Source: an uncultured Holophagaceae bacterium (GTDB lineage: Bacteria; Acidobacteriota; Holophagae; Holophagales; Holophagaceae). From it: 64,000 nucleotides of DNA. Made by a program: the position numbers and the translations under genes. Each line of letters starts with the position of its first letter. The first letter of the stretch is position 1. Below are positions 7,113 to 16,400 of the stretch, in pieces. The stretch lies in contig CAIZZF010000005.1 of the NCBI GenBank assembly GCA_903937385.1, forward strand, positions 124,001-188,000, given 5' to 3'. The notes beneath the pieces are model-generated. The model did not search any database, was not told the DNA's origin, and saw only the letters and a program-made list of their open reading frames with translations.

Positions 7113-8794
7113 GGAGTCTTCCCCTTCCCCAAGCCCTGCGAGGAGAGGAAGTCATAGGCTTCCGTTATCTCTGACATTTTTTTATGGGCCAACTCGCGGA
7201 ACTCAGGTGGCAGGTTGGCGTGGATGTCAGGGTGATAATCCTTGGCCATGCGCCGATAAGCGACGACCAAATCCTTCTCGGTCCACTCTCCGACCAAGTT
7301 GAAGAGGGCGATGGCGCGCTCCTTTCGTTGCAAAGGAGAGTCCCGCACCGGTGGAGGGGGCGGCGGGGGGGCTGGCGCTGGTTTCGCTCTGGGCTTGCGA
7401 GTCTTCTCCGAGGAGGCTTTCGGAGCGGGCGCAGGCGGTGGTGCTGGCGGCTTGGGCGCGGCCTCCTGCCTTGGCGGCTCGTAGGGTGGCGTCACGCCAG
7501 TACGCAAGCCTTCCAGGGCCATCACCAAAACTCGGTACATAACCTCAGCAACATAGGGGTGCGAGAATACGATTTCGATGGTCGTACTCTCCACGGTGAA
7601 AGCGACCGCCCCCACCTTGAACACGACCGTACTGGGATTGAATTTGAACCGCCGGTCAGGGCCCCCGCTCACCCGTTCGTGTTGCCAGCGCCTGCTCACC
7701 ATAGGACTATCGGGCGGTGGATTTCCCTGGGTGGAGGAATAGCGCACTTTGTGCTCGACCGTCACCTTGGCCCAGTCGTAACCCAGGAACCGGTTCCGGT
7801 GGTGGTCGAAAATGAGTAACCCGTTGGGGCCAAAGTAGAGATCCAGGAGTTGACTATGCACGCCCGTCATCTGGCAGGGGGTGGCCACGTGCGGCGGCGT
7901 CAGCAGTCCTGCTGTCGCTTGAAACATGGCCCCGTCGGTGGCCACCCAGAGCGCAGACGCGTTAGCAAAGCCCTCCGTCAGGAGCTTGGTCCAGTCACTA
8001 TCCTCTGTGACTTTCCCCTCCCAGGAATAGCCGAGAAACAGCCAGCGAGAGTTCTTCTCGACCAAGCCCAGGACCCCGATGCTGCCAGCAGCCACCGCCG
8101 AGACCAGACCATCCGGCGTCACCAAGGCTAGACCGAGAAACCCCACCGCGAAGGCCAAGGAGACCTCGGAGAACTTCCAGTTGGCGGCAGCGACAGTGGC
8201 ACCGCCCAGAAAACCGGCCATCACCCCAAGACCAGCCAAGTCGTCAGCCGTGCCTTTGAAACCGCCAGCCTGAGTCAAGAGATCGGCTGGCAGGTGGTAG
8301 CAAGCAATCGCACCCAAACCCAGACCTAGGATGCTGAAGAACTTCCACTGACCAGGCTTGTCCTCCCAACGAGCGCCCGTGAAGTACCTGGGACCGCCCA
8401 CTAGCACGATGGCAAACAGCAGCAGGGCCCAGTAAGGACTCCCGAGCAGGAAGAGCGGGAGGGGCAGGAGAAAGCGCAGGGTCAGGAGAACATCGGAGGC
8501 GAGGGCTGCATTAAGGCCATCAAAATCCGGATCGGTGTTTTGCAGAGCAGCGGGCAGAGTGACTGAGGTCGTGGAGGGTCTTGAGGTGGTTGGATAAGCG
8601 TTGGCCCGCAGGCCAGTGAACGTCTTGAGGCGTTTTCGGTAATAGAAGCCCCCTCGGCCAAGAGACAGCGTGGTTCCTTGTGGGCCGACCCCAATCCTCG
8701 CCCCCGTGATGCCGGTGGAAACACCGATACCCGAAGTAGAGAAGTTGAAGTTGAAGGGGCCAGCCGACCTGGTCTTACGGAAGAAAAAACCCAA
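7109..8794 (-). CDS. DUF4236 / multi-pass membrane / J-domain protein, 561 aa
   Basis: The N-terminus (MGFFFRKTRSAGPFNFNFS, then GIGVSTGITGARIGVGPQG) matches the DUF4236 domain. Residues 100-250 contain about four to six hydrophobic helices (PLPLFLLGSPYWALLLFAIV; LGLGLGAIACYHLPADLL; VSLAFAVGFLGLALV). A soluble middle follows, then a Pro/Ala/Lys linker at about 435-475. The last 70 residues form a J-domain with the HPD triad in MAKDYHPDIHANLP, the signature that stimulates DnaK-type Hsp70. The start is TTG 8794, with GGAG seven bases upstream, because DUF4236 proteins begin with MGF. It is first in the five-gene operon. A J-domain suggests chaperone-driven assembly or disassembly of a membrane complex. 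I know of no characterised protein with this architecture. Confidence 0.8.
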   Translation of the reverse strand: MGFFFRKTRSAGPFNFNFSTSGIGVSTGITGARIGVGPQGTTLSLGRGGFYYRKRLKTFTGLRANAYPTTSRPSTTSVTLPAALQNTDPDFDGLNAALASDVLLTLRFLLPLPLFLLGSPYWALLLFAIVLVGGPRYFTGARWEDKPGQWKFFSILGLGLGAIACYHLPADLLTQAGGFKGTADDLAGLGVMAGFLGGATVAAANWKFSEVSLAFAVGFLGLALVTPDGLVSAVAAGSIGVLGLVEKNSRWLFLGYSWEGKVTEDSDWTKLLTEGFANASALWVATDGAMFQATAGLLTPPHVATPCQMTGVHSQLLDLYFGPNGLLIFDHHRNRFLGYDWAKVTVEHKVRYSSTQGNPPPDSPMVSRRWQHERVSGGPDRRFKFNPSTVVFKVGAVAFTVESTTIEIVFSHPYVAEVMYRVLVMALEGLRTGVTPPYEPPRQEAAPKPPAPPPAPAPKASSEKTRKPRAKPAPAPPPPPPPVRDSPLQRKERAIALFNLVGEWTEKDLVVAYRRMAKDYHPDIHANLPPEFRELAHKKMSEITEAYDFLSSQGLGKGKTP

Positions 8795-8964
8795 GGAAAC
8801 TCCAGGAAGACGCCCTTGCCAATACGAGGATGCTGGCAGTTTACCTGGGTCGTAGTGGTCTTACCCGCCATCGGGGCCCAATGTGACTGATGCCATGGAG
8901 TAATTTCCCGACCTGTTCTTCTGTTTGGCCAAGCCCACAGGATCAGGCTCTGCCAGGTGGTCGC

Positions 8965-9540
8965 TCAGGGTGCTTGATAGCTTTCGGAGTGGGCCAGGTG
9001 CGCCTCCCAATTCTGCCGATAGACACTCGCTAGGCCCCGGTCGGAAATGATGAGCAAGTTCTCTGCGTTATGTTCCTCGGCCGCCTTGGTGAAGTTGAAG
9101 CTGCCGGTGATCAGCGTGGCCTCATCAATCACCATGACCTTATTGTGGGCGATGGCGTGACTGGCATCGATCCATACTGGAATACCGGCATGAGCGAGAA
9201 AAGTGGCGCTGGTATAGCGCTCGGTGCGCTGACTCTTATCGAGAATGACCCTGACTCCCACGCCCCGGTCGTGAGCCGCCTTTAGGGCTGCCGCGATGGG
9301 GGCAGAGGTGAAGGAATAGGCTTGGACTAGAACCGATTTCTTGGCCTGACTCAAGGCGGCCACGACAGCTTCAGTGGCCCCTCCTTTCGGACTGAAATAG
9401 ACCTTGGTCGGCACCGACTGCAGGGTGAGTTCGGTCCCACCGGCCATTAATGGCCTCGCGCTGGGCCCCAACATGCTCCAGAGCGCGACCAGCGCCGCCC
9501 CGAGAAGAGAAAGAAGACCGACTTGCCGACGGGGACGCAC
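8965..9540 (-). CDS. Secreted phospholipase-D-family endonuclease (Nuc-like)
   Basis: A single HKD motif, HNKVMVIDEATLITGSFNFT, lies near residue 140, as in small dimeric Nuc-type nucleases that use a phosphohistidine intermediate to cut DNA without sequence specificity. A hydrophobic N-terminal segment (VGLLSLLGAALVALWSML) suggests export or membrane anchoring. KVYFSPKGGATEAVVAALSQ and VLVQAYSFTS are standard PLD-core strands. GTG 9540 is chosen because GGAGGG lies just upstream; GTG 9552 is the longer alternative. It lies upstream of the DprA operon on the same strand with a 170-base gap, in which I see no other gene. Confidence 0.85.
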   Translation of the reverse strand: MRPRRQVGLLSLLGAALVALWSMLGPSARPLMAGGTELTLQSVPTKVYFSPKGGATEAVVAALSQAKKSVLVQAYSFTSAPIAAALKAAHDRGVGVRVILDKSQRTERYTSATFLAHAGIPVWIDASHAIAHNKVMVIDEATLITGSFNFTKAAEEHNAENLLIISDRGLASVYRQNWEAHLAHSESYQAP

Positions 9541-9667
9541 GGTGCCCTCCACACTGAAAGTTCATTCGCTCAGGCCTTGGAGGTCATCTCAAAGGGAGAT
9601 TGCATCTGATTGCTCAAGATCGGGCAGTTCGGGCAACTCCATGATAGAAAGGGACTTCAAAATTTTT

Positions 9668-11464
9668 TTAATCAATGGCATTTGTCTCATATCCACAATA
9701 CTTACATCGCCATCCAGATTCAAATCGTTTCATGGCCTTTTCTCGTTCGCAGAGGATGCATACCAACCGCTGAAACGCTCGGTGATTCTTAGATCTATCC
9801 TTGGCTTCCCGCTGAGCCTTTACTCTATGAGCGTCCGCCTGCCAGGAACTTAGCCGCATTGCTGCCTCGACCCTGTCCGTATAAAAAAGGCGAGTAAGAC
9901 TAGGAGCAAAATCCTCCTTTTCTAAGTCGAGAACCGTTCCTTCTGCATTCATAAGAAAATCGGGATTCCCCAGATATTTCCTGATAAGTGTGTCAGTCCA
10001 ATAGGGCCAGAGCCTGATCTCGCTATGTTTTATAAAACCTGAAACGCCGCCAGCGTATTCATTCGCAGATAGAAAGCCAGGTTCCTCAGTCCGATAAATG
10101 GTATAGGTCAGCGAATCAGCATGGACAAGGCTTTCCTCATCGCCATTCTTACGCGGCCGGGGTGCACTATCCACAATGGAGGTGGAATGTTCTGTTGGCA
10201 AGTCTGGGGTCGTCTTAGGCAATTCTGAAGTGAACCCAGCGGCAAGTGCTAGTTCACTTCCTGGCTCAATTAGTTTGCCAATTTCGGAATAGGTCAACCG
10301 AAGCCATTCAGGAGCATCGTCCGAAGGACACCCAAGGCAAATATGGAATTCCTTCAGAAAAACCAAGCTGCGTTCGGCTGGGCCAATCACAGGGCCATTC
10401 TTAACATCCAAGAACATAGCTGGTTGAAAGATGTCGATGCCCTGTGCCTTTAGGTTGTGGGGGATGCGGAATAGAATCGAAACGATTTCTTCCGGGACAC
10501 CGAGACTTCGCCAGCTAATACCCAGCACGAAACATCCAGTTTGGCTGAATACGATGACCGTATTGTTTAAAAAGACAGTCATCCGGGTTTCTGGGAAATT
10601 CAAACCTGCATGCGCCAGAGCCCGTATTCCAATATCCCTTAGCACTCTGATGAGATTTAGATCCGCCTCTTGGTGACTGATGAAAGCAGCAGGCTCGTTA
10701 GATTTCTTCTGCGTGGGAATTTCGAGCGTTGCGCGAGGCTCTGTTGACTCCTCCTGAACGATCTTTCCCATTGAAGGCGGTTGATGTAGGCTGTCATTTT
10801 TCTGATGCTTAGTCGCCTCCTCAATTTTGTGGGCTTTGAGGTCCATGATGTCGATGAGCTTTAGTTGAAAAGCCAGGACACTTTTCAGCACTGGGTTGAC
10901 CGCGCTCTGAATTCCTTTGTTGGCCCAATAGACTGCAGCTTTATGGTCCCCGGAACGGCGAAGCAGATCAGTAAGCAGAGCCTCATTTCCTCCAATATCA
11001 GAGGCCAACTGTGTTCCTGAGGCCATGGCTCTTTCCACCAGAAGGGCTGCCTCCCTGCGAAGGGCGGGGGCCGCAATGGGCTTGGAGTCATCTGCGGCCC
11101 AAACGGCGCGTAAGGCCATCCAGACAGCACCCTTTAAATCCTGGCTGAAAACCTGAATGATTTCGCCTCGTTTGAAGTTGACTGCGAGTGAGGGGAGATC
11201 CTTCCGCTTCAGAAGTTCATGCCACTCTGTGCTTGCCATAGCCGTCTGGGTTCCAGCCGGAGGAGGATGATCAAGGTGTATCGCGGTGTAGAAGCAATTG
11301 TCACAAGTCTCGATCATGTAATGCAGCAAAGTCCCCTCATCTGGGGGTGGGCGAAGATCGAGATCTGGAGACCCAATAGCATGTGTGCTCAATAGGCGCT
11401 CAGGGCTATTGACGGCCTGGCAGATCGGACAAATCACTTCCTCGGGTTCGGCCGGGTATGTCAC
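9668..11464 (-). CDS. Zinc-binding protein with DUF2225-like N-terminus, 598 aa
   Basis: The N-terminus resembles DUF2225: CPICQAVNSPERLL, then SPDLDLRPPPDEGTLLHYMI, then ETCDNCFYTA, with two Cys pairs likely to bind zinc. The C-terminus carries another zinc ribbon, CILCEREKAMKRF and CKYCGYETN. The middle is helical and then alpha/beta (VLRDIGIRALAHAGLNF; FHICLGCPSDDAPEWLR). GTG 11464 is used because GGAGGTG lies just before it and because a longer start at 11572 would run into the HU gene. It is 52 bases downstream of the HU/IHF gene on the same strand. Function is unknown; a DNA- or RNA-binding role is possible because of the zinc ribbons. Confidence 0.7.
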   Translation of the reverse strand: MTYPAEPEEVICPICQAVNSPERLLSTHAIGSPDLDLRPPPDEGTLLHYMIETCDNCFYTAIHLDHPPPAGTQTAMASTEWHELLKRKDLPSLAVNFKRGEIIQVFSQDLKGAVWMALRAVWAADDSKPIAAPALRREAALLVERAMASGTQLASDIGGNEALLTDLLRRSGDHKAAVYWANKGIQSAVNPVLKSVLAFQLKLIDIMDLKAHKIEEATKHQKNDSLHQPPSMGKIVQEESTEPRATLEIPTQKKSNEPAAFISHQEADLNLIRVLRDIGIRALAHAGLNFPETRMTVFLNNTVIVFSQTGCFVLGISWRSLGVPEEIVSILFRIPHNLKAQGIDIFQPAMFLDVKNGPVIGPAERSLVFLKEFHICLGCPSDDAPEWLRLTYSEIGKLIEPGSELALAAGFTSELPKTTPDLPTEHSTSIVDSAPRPRKNGDEESLVHADSLTYTIYRTEEPGFLSANEYAGGVSGFIKHSEIRLWPYWTDTLIRKYLGNPDFLMNAEGTVLDLEKEDFAPSLTRLFYTDRVEAAMRLSSWQADAHRVKAQREAKDRSKNHRAFQRLVCILCEREKAMKRFESGWRCKYCGYETNAID

Positions 11465-11516
11465 GGGTGCACCTCCGATGATTTCCAGAGCGTGGACTGT
11501 CCTGGAATGATCGCTC

Positions 11517-11813
11517 CTATTCCTCGATGAGCTTGGTGCGCAATTCCTTGCCAAGCTTGAAATAGACCACACGCTTTGGTGCTACCTGGATGTTTTCTCC
11601 GCTGCGAGGATTCCGGCCCTGTCGGGCACGGCGGTCCCGTAGGCGAAAGCTACCGAACCCTCGAAGCTCGACCCCTTCACCGGCCCTAAGGGAGGCGATG
11701 ATGCTTGCCAGAAAGGTTCGGACTAACAGGTCGGTGTCTGCCTTCCCGAATTCCAGATGCTCCATCAAATGCCGAGAGAGATCGGCTTTCGTGAGGGTCT
11801 CGGGCGCTTCCAT
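11517..11813 (-). CDS. HU/IHF-family DNA-bending protein
   Basis: The 98-residue protein has the full HU/IHF fold: LTKADLSRHLMEHL at the N-terminus, the GEGVELRGFGSFRLRDRRAR beta region, the intercalating-proline arm motif GRNPRSGENI and the C-terminal KRVVYFKLGKELR. IHF-like residues (GFGSF, RNPRSGE) dominate. ATG 11813 has GGAG six bases upstream; ATG 11825 would add four residues. These proteins bend DNA and assist site-specific recombination, transposition and transcription. Being carried on an island with an integrase, it could act as an accessory factor for excision, or be a nucleoid protein of the mobile element. It heads a likely two-gene unit with the DUF2225-like gene. Confidence 0.9.
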   Translation of the reverse strand: MEAPETLTKADLSRHLMEHLEFGKADTDLLVRTFLASIIASLRAGEGVELRGFGSFRLRDRRARQGRNPRSGENIQVAPKRVVYFKLGKELRTKLIEE

Positions 11814-11899
11814 TTGAGGCTCCAATGGGGAATGAGCTTAGCCTGACAGGCTTGGCCCTGAGGCCAAGTTCATGATGAGGAGGATATATATGACGTCGG

Positions 11900-12121
11900 T
11901 TAGTGGTGGCAAAGGCCCCACTGATGTCCACACTGATTGCAACGCCAAGCGGGGTCATCTGATCCAACGACACAGCCCCCTAGGGCAATCTCACCGCGAT
12001 CAAGCGCCTCTTGGAGGTCATCGTTCCAAAGTGTGTAGCCGTACATAATCCTAGCCGGGTGGATCTCTCCACAGGCGGGACAAGGCCCAGGTTTCCGGAC
12101 ACGGCTAATTGGCTTGGTCAT
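11900..12121 (-). CDS. Small zinc-ribbon protein, 73 aa
   Basis: Two cysteine knuckles, PCPACGEIHPARIMYG at residues 12-27 and CNQCGHQWGLCHH at the C-terminus, flank DRGEIALGGCVVGSDDPAWR. Similar small proteins with CPxCG...GGCxxxxxxPxWxCxxCGHxW are scattered widely in bacteria, and I know of no experimental function. ATG 12121 is preceded by GGGAGG at good spacing. The upstream ATG at 12181 would add residues without any similarity. It lies between the HU gene and a divergent plus-strand frame. Confidence 0.75.
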   Translation of the reverse strand: MTKPISRVRKPGPCPACGEIHPARIMYGYTLWNDDLQEALDRGEIALGGCVVGSDDPAWRCNQCGHQWGLCHH

Positions 12122-12213
12122 GTCTAGGCCTCCCACAGGCGACGGATAGCCCGAGTATCGGCCTCTGGACTGGTCGTCCACTGTCCAATGGTCCGGCCCA
12201 AGCTGGTCCTCCC

Positions 12214-12693
12214 ATGCGCCACCCGTTTCAGACAGACACCTTTGACCCTGGCGATCCAGAGTTGATCAAGCGGGTCTACGCGGGGCGAAAGCTTCACGAG
12301 GGGTTCCACATCGGATCCAACGCCCACGAGGTGGATGGGACGCGTTGGATTCACCTCCACCAGAACTACCCATACCCACGGCGCTACACCTTTGCCACCC
12401 CTTTCCAGGGTGATCTGGCCTATCCCATGCCCGAGTCCTACGGGGAGTGTCCACACCTGGCTATGAACGCCTTTGTGAGTGCCTGGAACGCCGAGCGCCT
12501 CCGCCTTTGGGCACTGGAGCCACCTCCAGAGCCGGAACCGCAACCCCCGCCGCCTGTAAGACGAGCAGCACTTCCTCCTCAGGTTCGTTCACAGCCTCGA
12601 AGATCACCCAGGGACCTTCACACCTTGGCACAGGCTGGTGACGTGCCTCTGCCAGGGTTTGAACCTTGGACCGGGTTTGGTCATCGGGGATGA
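12214..12693 (+). CDS. Hypothetical protein, up to 159 aa
   Basis: The first 110 or so residues look like a genuine globular protein rich in aromatic and charged residues (HPFQTDTFDPGDPELIKRVY, TRWIHLHQNYPYPRRYTF, LAMNAFVSAWNAERLRLW), followed by a Pro/Arg-rich tail. I do not recognise it. There is no clear ribosome-binding site at ATG 12214, and the frame stays open upstream to 12109. It is the only plus-strand candidate in the island interior and overlaps head-on the minus-strand frame 12461-12709, so the C-terminal part of one of the two is suspect. Confidence 0.45.
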   Translation: MRHPFQTDTFDPGDPELIKRVYAGRKLHEGFHIGSNAHEVDGTRWIHLHQNYPYPRRYTFATPFQGDLAYPMPESYGECPHLAMNAFVSAWNAERLRLWALEPPPEPEPQPPPPVRRAALPPQVRSQPRRSPRDLHTLAQAGDVPLPGFEPWTGFGHRG

Positions 12694-12709
12694 AGTGGAG
12701 GATCCGCAT
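12461..12709 (-). CDS. Hypothetical small protein, 82 aa
   Basis: The frame from ATG 12709 reads MRILHFIPDDQTRSKVQTLA, EGPWVIFEAVNEPEEEVLLV, then an Ala/Val and Arg-rich tail. The alternating hydrophobic pattern of the first 55 residues is protein-like. No Shine-Dalgarno sequence is visible, and it overlaps the plus-strand frame 12214-12693 over most of its length. It follows the coiled-coil membrane gene on the same strand after 61 bases. No family recognised. Either this or the opposing frame may be an accident of GC-rich sequence. Confidence 0.4.
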   Translation of the reverse strand: MRILHFIPDDQTRSKVQTLAEARHQPVPRCEGPWVIFEAVNEPEEEVLLVLQAAGVAVPALEVAPVPKGGGARRSRHSQRRS

Positions 12710-12770
12710 GGGGGGCACTATAAAACGAAAACCCCACCCAGACGATCCAGGTGGGGCCTGCCCTCAAGCA

Positions 12771-13466
12771 TTAGCGAACACGAAATGCCGTCCACACTAC
12801 CAGGGCTGAAGCTAGGAAGGATAGGACGGAACCAACAATTACCAGGGTCTTGATCATTGAAAGCCGCCCATTGAGTTGTTGACTGAACTCAGTGAATTCC
12901 CTGGCGCGGTTGCCCTGATCAGTTTGCATGGAACTCCGTAGTCTGGTCACATTTTCGGTAATCGTCTTATTCGCCTCAGCGGTCCCAGTCTGGACGGTTC
13001 GCAAGTCAACCTGCAAGGTTCCGATGCTAGAGATGAGAGTCTCAGAGTCCGCCCGAAGCCCCTTGATGGATTCGGTGAATCCACTCTCAATCGATGCCAA
13101 TTGAGTGCGCATTTCTTTTACCACATCGAGAGCCTTCTCTAGCTGCTGGGAAGTGGCAATACTGCGATTGTCGACTCCCGTCATGGCCGACGTGAAGGCA
13201 CTCAATTCACCCGTCAATCGTTCTATCCCGACTTCCCTGGTCGCCTCCGAGAAACTCTTGATGCTCTGAATCGAGTCAGTCAGGGCCGCTAACGTGGTCT
13301 GCATGGTTCGATTCGTATCCATAACCGAAGCCGAGGCTGTTCCCAAATTTGTACTCAACTCGCCAAGAAGTCGCTCTGCTTCAGCGAACCGCGCAACGGC
13401 CCCAGTAGCCGCGTCTACCTTTTTCAGCGCCTCTTCCAACCGACTCGCCAGCAATCCCTCAGTCAT
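12771..13466 (-). CDS. Coiled-coil protein with C-terminal membrane anchor, 231 aa
   Basis: Nearly the whole protein is a long helix-rich region with few Pro or Gly and many Thr, Ser and Gln, similar in texture to methyl-accepting or DUF-type coiled coils (ALTDSIQSIKSFSEATREVG; ESGFTESIKGLRADSETLIS). The last 30 residues form one hydrophobic helix (MIKTLVIVGSVLSFLASALV) followed by WTAFRVR, so it is probably tail-anchored in the inner membrane with its coiled coil in the cytoplasm. It starts ten bases after the helicase stop codon with GGAG upstream, so it is co-transcribed with the helicase and likely a partner of it. No named family. Confidence 0.75.
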   Translation of the reverse strand: MTEGLLASRLEEALKKVDAATGAVARFAEAERLLGELSTNLGTASASVMDTNRTMQTTLAALTDSIQSIKSFSEATREVGIERLTGELSAFTSAMTGVDNRSIATSQQLEKALDVVKEMRTQLASIESGFTESIKGLRADSETLISSIGTLQVDLRTVQTGTAEANKTITENVTRLRSSMQTDQGNRAREFTEFSQQLNGRLSMIKTLVIVGSVLSFLASALVVWTAFRVR

Positions 13467-13476
13467 CTCGGACTCC

Positions 13477-16400
13477 TCATGCCGTCAAGGCTCTAATGTA
13501 TGAGTTGGCTATTTCTACAGCCTTAATAAATTCCGCTTCGAGCTTCTTTCCTCGTTGACCAGCCATCGAGGAGATCCAACTCCCCACGGCAGCCCCATCT
13601 GGAGAAAGTTGATCAATTCCCGCCCTGACTGGATCGAGATCTAGGTTATTACCCGTGCTTTCCAAAACTATCGAAGCACACGACTCTTCGATATCGCCCA
13701 GAACCAGAATCAAGGTTGGGACTAGCACAACGCGTCTGGCTGCCAAGCAGAGGAATAATCGTTCAAGAGCAGAGGTCAGGACATCGCAATGAATGCTGTA
13801 TTGAGTTAGAGCGTTTAGACACGCAGCGAGAATGTTTTCTCGAATGACGGTGTCATCAGCATCGCTACAAAGTGCTTCACTGAAGCCTCGGAGGAGGAGT
13901 AGCCCTGGGTGGCTTGGATAAGACTCAAGGAATCGAATTGATTCTCCTCGAAATTCTCCCGCTTCGAGGGTGTTGCTGATTTTTTCGGCATAAGTACACC
14001 AATCATCAAGGCTCACTGTCTCCTGGAGAACCAAGGATTGGATGGCTTCAGCCCCGATCCCTTCCTGGAGATAGTCCAACAGACGTCGCCTGAAGGCATC
14101 ATCACTGATGCCATGTCGAGCCGCATCCATCGCTTCCTGGATTGCGCGGCGACGGGCACGTTCCACAACGTCATAGCTGAATTCGGTTAACACTCGTACA
14201 AAGGTCTCTAAGGTCTGTTCTGGATTTTCAACATTGCTTGCATCCAGAAATTCAGACATAGCCTGTTGCCGACCGGGTTGGGAGCGTCGAACATACGTGA
14301 GAATTCGTTCTTTGGCCACTTCTGGACTGAATGGCCTTGCATCTACTTCATATTTTCCTGAACCAAAGTCTACGGTGTAATCCTCGACCAGCCCGACTTG
14401 AAGCAGGCGAAAGATGGCTCTCTCTCTGAGCTTTTTCTCGGTGTCGTCTGCCCCAAAGCCCAAGGTCACCCGCCCTGACTTGGAGGCTCCACCGATCTCT
14501 TTGATCACCTGGGAAATTCGCTTACGCTCTTCCTCGGCCCCCGGATAGCTATTGTGGTGAAACCACAATTCATTGGCCGCGTCACTCCGATAACCACGCG
14601 GCTGCTCACCCATGATCCGCTTGCTTTCCTCAATGGAAATTCGAGGATCCACCATTCGTTGCGTGGTGGCCTCGTCACCTTCACCGTAGATGACGATGCA
14701 ATGTGCCGTGGAACCCTTGGCTCGACCTGCCCGCCCCGCTTCTTGGTAGTAGGCTTCTAACGAGCCAGGCATCCCCATGTGAATGACATAACGGATGTTC
14801 TTTTTGTCGATTCCCATCCCAAAGGCCTTGGTGGACACAAGAATCGGTGTTCGGTTCTGAATGTAGTTCTTCGCATTATTCTTTTTTTCTCTCCCCCATG
14901 TCTTAGAGGATTGGCCACCGAAGGGGGATTTCCCGCTATATATGCCGACTTCAGTGTTGACTACGCCCTTTATGACCTCTCGGAGGATCCCAACACCTAG
15001 ATCACCGGAGGCATATTTCGTGAACACCAACCCACTGTAAGTTTCCTTTCCTCTTGATTGGAAGAATCGCCCATGTTGGACCCGGAAAATATCTGGCAAG
15101 CGATTCAGGGCACCCTTCAATGCCGCCGTGCGCTCGTCTGGCCTTACTCTTCGAATCTCGAAGGTGAGTTCCTTCCGGTTGAAGGACGTTGGTCGAATCA
15201 CAGCGTCTGAGTCCGAGGGATCGATTTCTAAGTCGGCTAGCATATCTCGCAGAACGGCTCTGGAGGCAGTCCCGGTGAGGGCCAAAATTGGCGGAGGAAC
15301 CCCCTCCTCGGCCTTGCAGTGACTTCGGAGGTTTCGCCCGAGGTTCAAATAGGCAGTGCGAAAATCATGGCCCCACTCTGAAACACAATGGGCCTCGTCG
15401 ATGACCGCTAAATTGATTGAGGAGTGCTCCCGCAAGGCCAGCAAGGTCCTGCGAAAATCTGGAATCTGCAGCCGCTCAGGGGACATGAGCAAAAACAGAT
15501 ACTCGCCGGATTCCACCCTGTTCAGGACAGCCTGGCGCTTCCCACCGAGTGAAAGGGATTCCATAGTAATTCCCATCACTCGTTCAATCCCGTATCCAGA
15601 TAGACCACGGACTTGGTCATCGACCAGTGATACGAGTGGGTCGATGACAATGGTTATCCCTGGCTGAATCAGGCCCGCGAGTTGGTAGACGATACTCTTC
15701 CCGGCACCGGTTGGAAGAAGGACGACCGTGTCCTTGCCCATTACGGTGCGTCTGATGGCCTCGCGCTGACCCTCCCGGAACTGACGCTTCCGAAACACCG
15801 TTTGTAGGAGGTGGACCAAGGCCGCATCAGCTTGATCTATGTCCATGCTCGCGACGGAGGGGCGTTGTCCGATGAACTGACACCGCATTTTGAGGGGGAC
15901 GGGGAGAAAGGCCGACCTGATCAGTATGTCTGCCTGAAATGCCTCACCCTTCGTGGTGTCGTGATAGGGACCAAAGTCGTTCTCAAGGGCAAGCCTAAAC
16001 GGTTCATCCCCCCATTCACAAACGGCCTCTCCAACTACTTGTTCTCCATCTCGGAATCTCGCTCTGACCTTCGTAGGTGCAGTCGTGATTCCATAGATTG
16101 CATCCAGTGCGCGAAGTGTTTCAACCAGATCGAATATTGCTGCAGCAAATTCCTGCGAGGCATCGAACTGCAGATCCCACGGACCACCGGCTTGGATCCA
16201 GCCATTCTCCAGCGCTCGCACCAAGGCGTATTGTAAGCGCGCTGCTGAGCTACAAAATCGCACGGACCTGGCCAGGCCGATGCCTCTAGCATCCTCCTCT
16301 TGGCCGTTGTGTTCGGTCATTCGAGTCTGCATTAGGGTCAGGGCGTCTGCTAGATTTTTCCCTCCCCCGGAATCTATTTCAGCGTTGGGAATGCGTACCG

